64,000 nucleotides of DNA from Pomphorhynchus laevis (taxonomy: Eukaryota > Acanthocephala > Palaeacanthocephala > Echinorhynchida > Pomphorhynchidae), in NCBI GenBank assembly GCA_012934845.2, contig WNNJ02001108.1, forward strand, positions 102,539 to 166,538. Reading direction: 5' to 3'. A model generated the notes under the pieces. That model worked only from the letters and a program-made list of their open reading frames with translations, did not search any database and was not told the origin of the DNA. The translations under genes were made by a program, and so were the position numbers. The stretch's first letter is position 1; each line of letters opens with the position of its first letter. Shown here piece by piece: positions 43,250 through 53,878 of the stretch.

Positions 43250-43603
43250 TTAAATCGAATTTCTGCCTGTTGAACTTAGCACCTCTTGACTGGGTATCAA
43301 TTTTGAAGTGAACTTTACGATCTTACAGTGGCGAGTAAAGAATCTGGTAAAAGGCTGCGTTACTGTAACCGCTTTCAATTTCTGTCTAAGTAAATTTCTC
43401 CTCTTTCTATCTTGTGCATTCAGATCTGGAAAAATGAAAACCCCACTAAACTGAACAGAATCCCTAAGTTGATACTTATTCCTCAATATCCTCTGAACCA
43501 AATATTCAGCTAGAGTTGCTTCTAACCAAGGGGGCGATTTATCAGATTTCGAGGGTAATGGGTTAACCATCTTGATAAAGTTTTTACTAAGAACTACTCC
43601 CAT
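43250..43603 (-). pseudogene. LINE ORF fragment, right copy
   Basis: Partner of 18685-19038 with six residue changes. The FIFPDLNAQDRKRRNLLR block is unchanged. It is isolated from any endonuclease or reverse transcriptase on the same strand. Confidence 0.45.
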
Positions 43604-44083
43604 GACTTTAGCTACTCGATTAAGAGTATTCGTGTCATCATATACATTCCGTAAAAAATATTGTTTCTAGCTCTGAAAGCCGTATCACTGATTGATTTCG
43701 GAATAGCATTTATGATAATCCAGTAATATCTGCGTTTGTTGTGGCTAATAGAGATTTTTAAACCTAAACACGGGCCATTCGTGGCAAAGACTGATTGGCT
43801 ACGTCAGCCCATGATTGTGTCTGTTCTTCCGGAATAGATCTTACTGTATTCGTCGCTCGAAGAATATCTAGTTGCTTCCGTGACTCTACGATAATCAACT
43901 TACAATATTTCAACTCTTCCGAAAGCGCACCTATCGTGTTGGACGCGCAGTCGGTAGAATGTCAGGAATAATAATTCTAACAAGAACCGGGCAATCATCA
44001 ACTGAATAAGGTATAAAACGTTTAGCGTAATAATTGTCATTGCTACCCGGATAAATGAAACGTTCTGATGAGGAACCATATTT

Positions 44084-44380
44084 TCAGGAAATTTTGAAGT
44101 AAAACAGTTTCAAATCACTTGAGTTAATATTGCTTTTTGAAACTAGAGAAATTCTCTTGTTTGAGCAATGTGGAACAATACAATTTACACAAGTACGAAC
44201 CTCCCGCACACATTTGCAGGCCTTACACTTTGCTGTTGAGCCGTTACACGCACAACATCTACCCGAATTATCCAACGAACCTCCCGCACACATTTGCAGG
44301 CCTTACACTTTGCTGTTGAGCCGTTACACGCACAACATCTACCCGAATTATCCATCCTGAAAGCAATCGATATAATCTGG
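44084..44380 (-). pseudogene. Cys-rich LINE N-terminal motif, right copy, partly doubled
   Basis: The minus strand reads GRCCACNGSTAKCKACKC and VREVRTCVNCIVPHCSNK in a 69-codon frame from 44293. An ~81-bp unit covering the first Cys cluster occurs twice in tandem here (about 44194-44274 and 44275-44355) and once in the left copy. The frame passes the point where the left copy has a stop. It is likely the N-terminal zinc motif of a LINE. Confidence 0.48.
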
Positions 44381-44494
44381 ACGTTAAGCTATTCCTAACT
44401 GTGATCGAAATGCGAAAGCGCAGCAACCGTTTGCTTCTCCCTGATACGCGCACCTCGGGGCATGCACAGAGCGTACGACTTATTGAAAGCCAAC

Positions 44495-44550
44495 AGACTC
44501 TTCGTAGGTTGTCGTTGTTCGTAGGTTGTCGTGGTTCGTACGTTGTCGAA
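44495..44550. repeat. 18-bp minisatellite GTTGTCGTTGTTCGTAGG, right copy
   Basis: Two to three units against about five in the left copy at 19855-19955. Confidence 0.8.
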
Positions 44551-44732
44551 CTGTGTATTTTATCTCTCAAAATGTATTTATTACCAAATACTTTTAACCA
44601 GTTGTAGTAGTAAAAGTAATATTTTTTATTTAAAAATAATAAATTGAACCCGCTTAAGCATCGTGTACCCCTACATCTTTTGACAACGCGATATTGTGGT
44701 TTAGACGTTTCTTACAGAGAAGTCAATTGTGC

Positions 44733-44940
44733 ATTGTGTTTGCAATGCCCATCCCTCCACCATTCGGCCACGCGGGCATCTGTTCTGAACACTAAACAGC
44801 ATCATCTTCCGCTTTACACCGTTTTTGTTATTTTACATTGAGTTTGCAATGCCCACCCCTCCACCATTCGGCCACGCGAGCATCTGTTCTGAACACTAAA
44901 CATCATCATTTTCCTCTTTACACCGTATTTGTTATTTTAC
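44733..44940. repeat. 104-bp tandem duplication, right copy
   Basis: Units start at 44733 and 44837, as in the left copy. Confidence 0.78.
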
Positions 44941-45189
44941 TAAAACGTTTGATTGCATAGATCGGAAATAATCTTTTAAGAGTTAATATATGTGATGATA
45001 CTACAAGTGACAGCAAATCATGTGCATAAGGAATTTTAAAACATCATTATGTTCAAGACTTTGAGGTATTCAATTCTTTAGTTGTTTTACCCAAAAAATG
45101 GAATACATAAGGGAAATCTTATAAACCCCCTCTTCTTTTGCTTTTTTGTTCGATATCCCGGGGTACATAACATAGTCATGCGCATCATG

Positions 45190-45900
45190 TATTCGATATG
45201 CGGATTATTTAGCTATCATTTCGTCTAATGTCTATAATATCCAGTTCAGTTTGAATCATTTTGAAACCATTTGCGAGAAGAATGACATATTTGCAAATGC
45301 AGAGAAGACTAAGATGATGAAATTCAGAGCAGGCGGTCTAATGTCTCGTCTTGCTTATTTTATATACAAATCAGTACATTTAGAGTTTGTAACGGGATTT
45401 ATTTATCTTGGTTTTACCTTGACTTCACGCTGGACCTTTGCAGATAATATTAATAATATTGCTTGTGATATTATAGTATATATACTCTATATTTTGTATA
45501 TATAGTTCGCATTTCCTCATCCCTCACCCTCTTGACTCTCGTCAGTTTTGACACAGTTACCAAGTTTTTCCACATAATGTTAGCTTCTAATATAAATTAT
45601 GATATTGTTGCCTTTTGGAGATTATTGACTATTAGTAATTTGCTTTGCATCGACCAAATATAACAGACCTTTATTAAAAAGTATTTCGGGTTATCAAAGA
45701 AAACTTCGTCGTCTACATTATCAGTCATTACAAGACAAGCACAACTATCATATGAATTCTTCAAAACATTTAGTATTAAAAAGCCGGCTAACTATGCTCG
45801 CATACTGAAATTTGGAAACAAATGTATAAGCGTAGATTTACAACATTTTTCAACCCCCTCATACCCGCACTCTCAGTTATGGTATGCTACCGTGCGTTTT
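45190..45900 (+). pseudogene. LINE ORF2 thumb and C-terminal region, right copy
   Basis: The same YADYLAII..TKMMKFRAGG..GFIYLGFTLTSRW stretch as at 20600-20960 lies at 45195-45505. Beyond the duplication border the plus strand continues as LINE-like coding, with IDQI, a stop, then QTFIKKYFGLSKKTSSSTL, which matches the F-V-K-K-V-L-G-L-S-P-K block of the other LINE at 47.7 kb. The frame then reads to about 45900. This copy is therefore longer at the 3' side than the left one. Stops and the YADY change make it inactive. Confidence 0.6.
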
Positions 45901-46244
45901 TAAAAAGCATTTGTAATGCGATATTCTATACATGGTTATCTTGGAAATTTGTGTATGAATAGGATGCCACCTATTCATAAGGTGAATGATGCCACCTATT
46001 CACAGTGCCACCTCTCGACGATGCCACCGTCAAGAGGCTAGCTGTGTGTAGATTTTGCAATAAGTTTTGCTGTAAACTGTTACACGCATACGACTGTGAA
46101 ATCCTGCAACATATGACTCTGCAAACTGAACGCTTTGAACACTTTTATTTCTTGACATTTATCGTGTTACTTTGACCTCTATTTTTGTTTATAATCCCAA
46201 TCGCTCATATCGTCTGAGGGATTTAATTAATAAATAAAATCAGA
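45901..46244. other. Interval with short GCCACC repeats
   Basis: No gene seen. At 45963-46027 the word GATGCCACC or TGCCACC recurs four times, twice followed by TATTCA, with a small inverted repeat (CCTATTCAtaAGGTGAAT). Function unknown. Confidence 0.4.
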
Positions 46245-46935
46245 TTATTAGTTGGTTTTGATGCTTCGAAAGGTAAGTTAGCTGCACTCAATATACGATA
46301 CAGAACAATGTTTGCTTCTCTATGTTTACTACATATCCAAACATCATATCCTTGATAATACTTAACTATTTGGGAAACAACATAAGGTAATAATATCCCC
46401 AAAACCTCATGTGCAGCAGCAAAATAAGTGTGGCTTTATAATGTGTTTACGAATGCAGTTCCACGTAACCCAAAGAACAAACCATGCTTTAGTCGTACCT
46501 GCTCCTTACTATCGGTGTAGTACGAATTTAAGATTTCTAAGCTACACCAGTTCGCGGCTTTATAATCTATTGGCAATGAACAATATTTAGCCCACTTTCC
46601 CATCATAGCGAAGACATGTGATTGTATATCTAAAGTATGTTGTATGTTAAAGTCAGAATAATCTAACATCATCCCATATAGTGCTGTCTTGTCTATCGAC
46701 TGCATATTGTCATACACTCTTTTAGTAGATTCTAGAACAGAATTAGTATGCTGGATTTATTTAACACATTCCATAGCTCTATTTAACGGTTCAAGACATA
46801 ATTCATTATAAAATAATCTATAGGCTGGGCACCGTAGATTGCACGACATTTTCCTAGCTCCAATTTTTTTGCTAGCAGTTGCAACTATTTTTAGTTTTGA
46901 TCTATCCAAGACATCACTGTTTCAGTTGATGTTTC
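46245..46935 (-). pseudogene. Endogenous totivirus-like RNA polymerase fragment
   Basis: The minus strand carries the core of a totivirus-type RNA-dependent RNA polymerase. A preserved frame (93 codons from 46717) has MLDYSDFNIQH at residues 17-27 (motif A) and ends GLFFGLRGTAFVNTL (motif B; the usual form is SG-R-x-T-x-F-x-N-T). A stop follows at 46436, and the same frame then reads YYQGYDVWI at about 46340-46360 in the place of motif C, with GDD changed to GYD, and ASKPTNN after it. Upstream of 46717, residues ASKKIGARK fit the basic motif F, after an in-frame TAA near 46755. Stops and the lost Asp show this is a dead integrated copy. Totivirus-like integrations are known from many arthropods. 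Confidence 0.8.
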
Positions 46936-47159
46936 AAAGTATATTATTTTACCAGCTGTGATTGTTTTGTTGCTAATAACTATTAATTCTAATAACACTA
47001 TTAACACTATTAATCCGAGAAGTTAATTATTAATGCCAAATGCATGCCTCTCGGCTTGGTGCTGATAGCAGAAGTTACAGGAATTACATAAATTGAAATC
47101 AAAATATTTAGAATATTAATCACGACTGGGATGAGATTTTACTTGTAGGATCGTTGACT
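46936..47159. other. Short interval, nothing recognised
   Basis: AT-rich, with TATTAATTCTAATAACACTATT-type simple repeats. It may contain eroded flank of the viral relic. Confidence 0.35.
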
Positions 47160-48691
47160 TTGACTTAAAGGCGTTTTTATAGCATCAGGCTTCGTGTAAA
47201 TGTTGATTGATTATTGTTGAATCTACAGGTATTGAATCGAGTTTACGAAGATGAATTGTTGAAAGAATTGGACAAGAGAATACATGAGAGATGGGTGGAC
47301 ATTGTAGATTACAAAATTTGCAGCGACAACATATTGAACGTTCATGACATGGAATGTGGATAGTGCACACCTTATCGTGATAGCCATAAAGGTAAGCGCG
47401 AACGATGATAGGTATTTTGGTGGCTTGACGTTGTTGCCAAAGAGGTTGTAGTAGAGTGGCTGCTATGGTTATTTCGGAATCGACGGCATTGATCTTTTCT
47501 GTGAACTCTTGTAAGCGCTGTGGGAAAGCCGGTGATTTTGATAAGTAAATTCGTTGCTGGTAGTCTATTGATAGAGATCGGATCGACGTTAGAACAGTAA
47601 GTGGTATAGCGAATTTTAGGTGACAAGCCGAGTACCTTTTTGACGAAGCACCATTTACAGGAGTCAAGTTGTTTAAAATTGTAAATCGAAAAGTCAGACC
47701 AGATGAAGGGAAGCGCATAAGTAATCACGTTTCTAGCATCACTTTAAAGTAATGGAGTGCACCTTGTAAGGATAAACTAGGCAGTTTCCTAAAAGCGAAA
47801 GTTGATGAGAGGATCTTATAAGTTTTTGTTCCAAGTGCAAACGAAATGACCAAGCAAAGGTTAGATGAACGGTAAAATATTTATGGGAGTTTACGAATTT
47901 TATGGTCTGATAGTTTAATGATAACTTATTTGTTCTGACTAAGCGACCACCAATACGAAATTTCATGGATTTTGTTTTTAATGTGTTGACAGTGAGGTCG
48001 TTTTGCAAACAGTATACATGAAGTTGGTCGAGTAAGGTCTGTAAAATTGTAGTGGATTCACAGATTATCAGAAGATCATCGGTGAAAAGAAGGATTTTGG
48101 ACTTGGTAGACGTATTTTAAAAAATGAGGGCAGGTCTCCGATAAAAAGTGAAAAGAGGAGAGGGCTAATAGGGTCGCCTTCTAATACTCTTTTATGTTGA
48201 AGAAGGGGTGCAGATATAGATGCGCTGTCGAATATTCGTATTTCATTGGGTGGCATAAACCGACGTATTGTGTCGAGGAATGTTCCATATATGTTGTACT
48301 GGGCTTTGAGTTTTTTCTAGAAACAAATAGCGATTGACGTTGTCAAAGGCTTTGGTAAAGTCTACGAATACGGCGTAGGCGTGACGATGGGTTGAAATCA
48401 TGGTGAATATTGTGTCACGAGCTTCGGATAGTGCTGACAAAGTCTAGCGACCACGGCGAAATGCATGTTGTTCAGGTGGGAGTAGGTTGTCTGAAAAGTT
48501 GTAAAGACGACGTGTAATCATAGATGCAAAGAATTTATAACCATGATTGAGGATAGCGATACCGCGATAAGCGTTTGGATGCGATGAATCACGTACGTTT
48601 TTATAAAGTAACTTGATGATTAATTGATTTCACGACGGTGGGAAAGCGCATCCGAATAATATTGTTGAATTTCAAGCTAAAGAAAGTAAGG
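47160..48691 (-). pseudogene. Jockey-like LINE reverse transcriptase and C-terminus, decayed
   Basis: In minus-strand order: an A-F-R-R-G-R-like block near 48460, AVFVDFTKAFDNVNR (motif A, in 48440-48243), LEGDPISPLLFSLFIGDLP (motif B region, 48256-48068), FTDDLLIICE near 48060-48095 (FTDD instead of YADD), and LQNDLTVNTLKTKSMKFRIGG (48008-47950). Then come FVKKVLGLSPK near 47640 and a final Cys/His cluster CCRCKFCNLQCPPISHVFSC. This is the full palm-to-tail order of a jockey-type ORF2. At least four frameshifts separate the pieces. In its active form it copies LINE RNA into DNA at the nick. No endonuclease is seen upstream; the 5' end is at the direct repeat starting 48692. Confidence 0.8.
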
Positions 48692-48728
48692 ATTTGGTCG
48701 GCTTCATCAATTATCCTCGTGTGAATTC
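48692..48728. repeat. 37-bp direct repeat, left copy
   Basis: ATTTGGTCGGCTTCAT begins a 37-bp sequence that recurs at 49062-49098 with one mismatch. The 333 bp between the repeats contain no LINE sequence I recognise and possibly the eroded 5' part of the ubiquilin copy. The repeat could be a long target duplication or a tandem duplication end. Confidence 0.75.
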
Positions 48729-49061
48729 TTTAATCCTAGATGCAGTACTGTACACTACAATCAGCGTAGGTGGACCTCATCAGCAGTGAGCCTACGCCTA
48801 CCTTTCGTGTTTCGGTCCTTTAATTATCTGCTGAAATTTTCCTCTGCTGCCTTTCTGTAAAAACAATCGATACAGTTTGTAAAAAAACATTTCCACTTGT
48901 GCAAACTGTACGTTGTATCCGTCGATTGAAACCAAAAGACGGTAATAGTACAACAGTTGACGGTAACAACCGACAATCTGTCTTTTGAATTTTCTTTGAC
49001 AGGAAACCGGAATCTGCCAGGTAAATAGAATGAACAATTGCATACACGAGCGAGTATCATC

Positions 49062-49098
49062 ATTTGGTCGGCTTCATAAATTATCCTCGTGTGAATTC
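49062..49098. repeat. 37-bp direct repeat, right copy
   Basis: Second copy of the 37-bp repeat. It forms the start of the longest open frame of the ubiquilin relic. Confidence 0.75.
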
Positions 49099-50590
49099 CA
49101 CGAATAATGCTCAACCGAATAATGCTTCTTTGTCGCTTCTGCAATCACCGACGATTAAGGAAGGGTTGGTATCCCAACAACCGAATATAGATCAACATAC
49201 TGATGGAACTGCAACATTATCCAGATTACCACTTGCATCATTTTCGAGCCTTCCATTTGGAAATTCGAATTTTAATGAAATTCAACAAAATATTTTTGGC
49301 ACTATTCAGACTGATCCACATGTAATTCAAAACCTTCCAAGTAATCATATGGTTCAAGGAAATTTGAGTAATCCTGCATTGCTTAGTTCAATTATGCTTA
49401 ACAATCCATAAATGCAAAGAGTGATTGAGCAAAACCATGAGGTTTCACAATTCCTTAACAATCCGGATGTTATGCGTCAAACAATAGAAGTGATTCGTAA
49501 TCCTACAACTCTACAGGAAATTACGAGAAACCATGATAGGGCCCTGATTAACCTTGGGAGTTTACCGAGCGGAAATAATGTTCGACAGGGAATTTATCGC
49601 GAGTTTCAAGAACCAATGCTTAATGTGGCACATGAGCAGTTTGGAGATAGCCCTCTGAATACAAATTCTAGCTCATCTAGTGCAGCTAACACTAGTCAAG
49701 TAGGAACTGAAAATACAAACCTCCTGCCTAACCTGCGGGCATCTCAGAATACTACATTTCAAAGTAATCGATCTGCATCAATTTTAAATCATTTGCCATT
49801 TAATTTAGTCGGCTCGTCTAGATCATATGTATCTAATTCAAACCGTTTAGAGTTGCCTTTGCAATCTACTTCAAGCGAAAACACTAATCGTTATTCTACG
49901 ATGAACCCTCAACAATTATTAGTAGGCGCTGCTGAAAATCCTCGCATGTTAATCGACATGTTGCGGGCATCCAGTTTTAACCCAAACATGGATAATTCTA
50001 TCCGCTATCCTGTTATTCTACTTAATCTGCTGCGTACATATGAATTTATACAGGACGAAAGACAAAGAGAACAAGTACATCGTGTAATTCATGAGTTTAT
50101 AAGTCAGTGGCCAATACCTGAAATTCGTACTATATGCACAAATACTCGAGCATTAAGGACGATTGTACAAATTCTACAAAACCTAATTCGTCTTAGGGTC
50201 ACTTCCCCACAAGTATATTCACAGTTGATATCTTTAAATATAAGCGGTCTGGTAGATAATCAAATGAATAGTCAACCTACTTCATCCAATGTGGATTTCT
50301 TTTAATCACTCAGCAATAGACAAACAGCTTATGCAACAACAGTATTTCAAAATTTACAATACTCAAATCAAGATTATACTGCTTCGTTGTTTCAACCATT
50401 AGATCGTCTTCATCCTCAGCAACATCATCCGACAAATCAACAACCAAACCAAACTCCAGAACAACTTTATGCATCCTAACTTGTACAAATGCAGACAGTG
50501 GGATTCCATAACCGTAATACAAATCTTAGGGCGCTTGTTGCATCTATGATGGACGTAAATATGGCTGTAGAACGTATTGAAGATTCTTGA
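49064..50590 (+). pseudogene. UBQLN-like: Ubiquilin retrocopy (intronless, several stops)
   Basis: Plus-strand frames encode a decayed ubiquilin, the shuttle protein that brings ubiquitylated clients to the proteasome. The first frame (49064-49411) has FGNSNFNEIQQNIFGTIQ and SNPALLSSIMLNNP, the first STI1 repeat. A TAA at 49409-49411 stands where the family has NPxMQR. The second frame (49412-50305) continues MQRVIEQNHEVSQFLNNPDV, RQTIEVIRNPTTLQEI and QEPMLNVAHEQFG, then a long Ser/Asn-rich linker. After a stop at 50303, another frame has PEQLYAS-stop-LVQMQTVGFHNR and LRALVASMMDVNMAVERI, a UBA domain. The lack of introns over the whole length indicates retrotransposition. The N-terminal UBL is missing or too eroded. 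ATAAA at 50636 could be the old poly(A) signal. Confidence 0.85.
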
Positions 50591-50779
50591 TTTTTAACAA
50601 TAGTTGCTGATAATTATTATTTTCATTCTTTTAAAATAAATACGATGTGCTAGTTTATTTCTTGTACTGTTATTATAACAGTACAAGAAATAGAGTAACA
50701 TTTAAGTAAAAGGACTTCATGTAATTCCATAATTTCCTGTTTATTTTCCATGATCTCTATGATGCACGCGGCATTTCCC

Positions 50780-51040
50780 CTCTGGACTGACATGCTCACA
50801 CACGCTGGAACATGAAAGACATGGCACGCTGGTCACCGATGGCACGCTTGAGGCGTCGCCTTAAGAAAACCAGTGAGTCAGTGCCGATCGATCCGTGAGT
50901 CTCTATGGCGACTGGCGTAAATGAGTATATGCGATCGTTCAGTTTAGAATACTTTTGCTGTTTTTTGAATTCGGCTAACTTAACGGCTGTTCCGGAGTAA
51001 TGTGCTTCAGAGGCCTGGTAATTCTTCATAACTCCTTATA
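50780..51040 (-). pseudogene. LINE C-terminal (nuclease end) remnant
   Basis: A 77-codon minus-strand frame (51029-50796) reads IYSFTPVAIETHGSIGTDS and then RRLKRAIGDQRAMSFMFQRV. It aligns by eye with IYNFVPVAVETLSAFGPEAE..RIAAVTGEQRSTNFLLQRL in the LINE nuclease domain at 30100-30800. Only this last ~70 residues remain. It is a different, more diverged member of that family. Confidence 0.6.
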
Positions 51041-51179
51041 ACTAAATCGTTTAATAGAGCAATCTTAGAACAATAAGGATATATAGTAAAAATAAACATT
51101 GTTTATTTTCTCATTCTTTTTACTTCTCGTGATTCTTCATATTGACGACGACGTAGAACTAATAAAAACCAATGGATAC

Positions 51180-51690
51180 TTACCAAAGTCACCTGCAACT
51201 ACTAATGTAGCTACCAGCAGTAAACGATTTTTAACAATTGGCCCGTGCTGGTGATCGCGTATCATATACACTGGCTCAACGCCAATTGCAGGACGTCGCT
51301 ATATGCTGATGTTACTAATTCTCTCCAACCATGCATCGTTCATAGCGCGACGATTTCAGACGGTCGAGGTGTAAACGTTATCGCTGCAGTCGAATAAAAT
51401 ATCAGTGCCAGCTCTTATTATCATCTTATCAGCGTTTAAAATAAACTCAGAAATATAATCGTTGTCCTTCGGTAGCTGCATTATTATCATATATTGCGGG
51501 ATCTAGTTCATCCACAATCTGACTGGAGGCATCGCAGCTCTAGTGCTTTGGGCTAAATTAGCCAACAGCATTGGTACATATTGGGCTGCTGGGTTAAATA
51601 CTGAATCTACATCATATGATATTATTGTTTTATCACCCAGAGCCGGCATAAATCTTGAATCCACCCTGGTCCATCTTGAAAATCTCCTAT
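51180..51690 (-). pseudogene. Virus-like capsid fragment with three in-frame stops
   Basis: A single minus-strand frame runs from about 51690 to 51180. It is interrupted by stops at 51503-51505 (TAG), 51356-51358 (TGA) and 51299-51301 (TAG), but otherwise uninterrupted for some 170 codons. It includes FNPAAQYVPMLLANLAQST, PPVRLWMN and PVYMIRDHQHGPIVKNRLL. The first part resembles the fragment at 25485-26012. With the totivirus-like polymerase 4.3 kb away on the same strand, a totivirus-like capsid is my best guess. No cellular family comes to mind. The stops show it is dead. Confidence 0.48.
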
Positions 51691-53661
51691 ATTAATTGAT
51701 TTCTTTTGTAGCAGCAGTTAATAACTCGTTTAACCCATCATACTTTTTCTATCACAGTTTACATTTCAAAAGATTTGCATGGCTTAATTTACATTGCAGA
51801 TGATTTACATTCATACGGTTTACATTCAGAAGATTTACACTGTAGAAGATTTTCATTGCAGACGATTTACATTGCACAAGATTTTCATGAATATCTGAGA
51901 GATTTCATATATAATTTAAAATATTTAAAATTATAACTGATACCGATTGTGTGTCTACTCGTTTAATAATACAAGAAAAATACTACACACGTTTTTGACT
52001 TAATGGCCTCGACATTAGTGTTACTTATTTTTCAATTGCACCTTTGCATCCATTGCCATAAGTATCTTATTCATACTGCCACGTAAAATACAAAACAATT
52101 ACGATCAATTTTTGCCTCGGCATATAATCGAGTGCTTATTAATAGAGATATATTTATACATAGATCGAGATATATCTAGTGTACTTTTTCTAAACATTCA
52201 CTTGATACAATTTATCAATCTTTGTTGTAATAAACTTAATGTAGAATGCAAAAGAATTTTAATTGTAATAAAATAGTTAAAAAAGTAGTTTAAATTAAAA
52301 AAGGAGTCTACTTTATTAATAAAGTAGTTTGAATTTTTAAAGTTGTGTAAAGTTGTTTATTTGGTAAATTTAAAAGTTAATTTAGTGATATAGAGATAGA
52401 GCTTTATTATACGCACAGTTTTAATTTACTTTAAGCTCACAAACTAAACATCAGTTCGGACAATGATATAAAACAAAGTCAATGTTCGTGAGATATCTGT
52501 ATTGCTGGTAAATATTTTGAATGTTTTCAATACACCCAAATGAACGAATATTTTTTTGTTATCTTTACAGTCCCACGAATCTGTAATTATGTGGAGATTT
52601 GCACAATTTCTAAAGAGTGTACAAAATAAAAATAATATGTAAAGTATTAACTTACATCTGGATAAGATCGACATTATCATTAGTAGATGTTTAATGGATT
52701 TAGCTAACATAATCAAAACATACCGTTTAAGTTGTTCTCCGCTGTAAGGACAGTTTCTAGTTGTACTATCACATAGGCTTGTGATGTAAAGTTGTCTAAA
52801 CAGTGCAAATATTATTTATGCATTCTCCGTTATTGTAATATACATATTTTCACGCTTTAAATCATTTGAACAAATAGGACCACAATTATTTTGTAACTGT
52901 ATTGCTAATTGGGCAACGATTGTAGTATTTCTATTACGAAATTTATCTCGTATTTATTGGAAGTATGACAGACTAATTTTTTCTTTCTCTGGATACTTCT
53001 TCCTTAAATGCTCGATAAGCCTTGATGGTTTCATCACTTCGTTGTAAGGACTACTGGTAAACCCATATTGAGGATATTCAATATTATACTCTCTGCGCTT
53101 TCGTTTTGATAAAATTTCAGTCAGGGTTGAGGGGGCGGGGTGTTTTTAATAAATAAATTAGAAAGCGGTTCTTTGATAGCTCTTGTTTATTAAAATTTTT
53201 AAATTATTTTTTTGTTTGGTAATTTCTATTTTTATTAATTTTTTAATATTTTAATTTATATTTGGACCCCAGAAATTTCAAGTGAGGAAAAAAACTGGAT
53301 AATCGTCACAAACTGCAACAACTCCAAGGAGTTGTCCCCAACCATGGTCCTTGATCTTTGGTTCTTGGTGCTCTTATAAACGTCATTCTTAACCTGCTTA
53401 AAGGATCAGTTGTATACGCTATATTCGTGTTATCTATGATTTAGAAGGATCAGGGAGTAATAGGCATCTTTATGAATTGTATTATTCATTACTTATCGCC
53501 GGGTTAGCGTCACCGCCTCCGTGCACCTAAGAGATCCCCTCCTGCTACATTGTTAGAACAAGTCTTCACCAGCACTTTACTAACACCGTTACAATTGCAT
53601 TATACTATTCATCAGTACTGGGTTGGTTAATTCCATTGTGAACCACTGTTTATTTATTAAA
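51691..53661. other. Long AT-rich interval without recognised genes
   Basis: At 51760-51895 a loose 14-18-bp motif close to AGATTTACATTGCA recurs about eight times. A 90-codon minus-strand frame at 52444-52716 is hydrophobic and AT-driven, and I do not support it. No domain is visible elsewhere on either strand. Confidence 0.45.
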
Positions 53662-53738
53662 TTGACACCAGGGGGTTCAAACCGAGAACCACATATTCTT
53701 CCATGTGAGTTTTAATCACTGAGCTAATCGGCCCCACG
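53662..53738 (-). repeat. tRNA-derived SINE head
   Basis: The minus strand begins GGGGCCGATTAGCTCAGTGA and contains a good A box (TTAGCTCAGTGA at 53716-53727) and a good B box (GGTTTGAACCC at 53673-53683), spaced as in a tRNA with a short variable region. The loops do not close into a full cloverleaf by eye and the 3' end runs into AT-rich sequence (CAATTTAATAAATAAA), so a SINE or tRNA pseudogene is more likely than a working tRNA gene. RNA polymerase III would transcribe such elements from the internal boxes. Confidence 0.6.
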
Positions 53739-53878
53739 ATTATCAAGTTTACACTAAATAAGGCCCCCTCCAAAAGGTACAATCATAGAAAAATCCATAA
53801 TTTAAACCAAAACCAGCCAATTGTTTAATATCGCCTTTCGATTCAAAGACATATCGCATTAAAGACAATGGGATATCA

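Larger units (their letters stand above)
34442..45558. repeat. Large segmental duplication, right copy (no Merlin)
   Basis: This is the partner of 8578-20966 in the same orientation. It lacks the Merlin element and keeps the single target TAAATTTC at 36083-36090. The left border joins the '219' remnant to the middle of LINE ORF1, and the right border lies inside the LINE ORF2 thumb region. Differences from the left copy include fewer minisatellite units, a second 81-bp copy of the Cys-rich motif and a different internal stretch in the viral polymerase relic. Confidence 0.93.

Noticed and set aside
52444-52716. 90-codon minus-strand ORF
   Set aside because: Hydrophobic, AT-driven composition, no conserved motif and no second copy to compare.
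53662-53738. Functional tRNA gene
   Set aside because: A and B boxes are good, but I cannot close a full cloverleaf and the 3' side runs into AT-rich SINE-like sequence.
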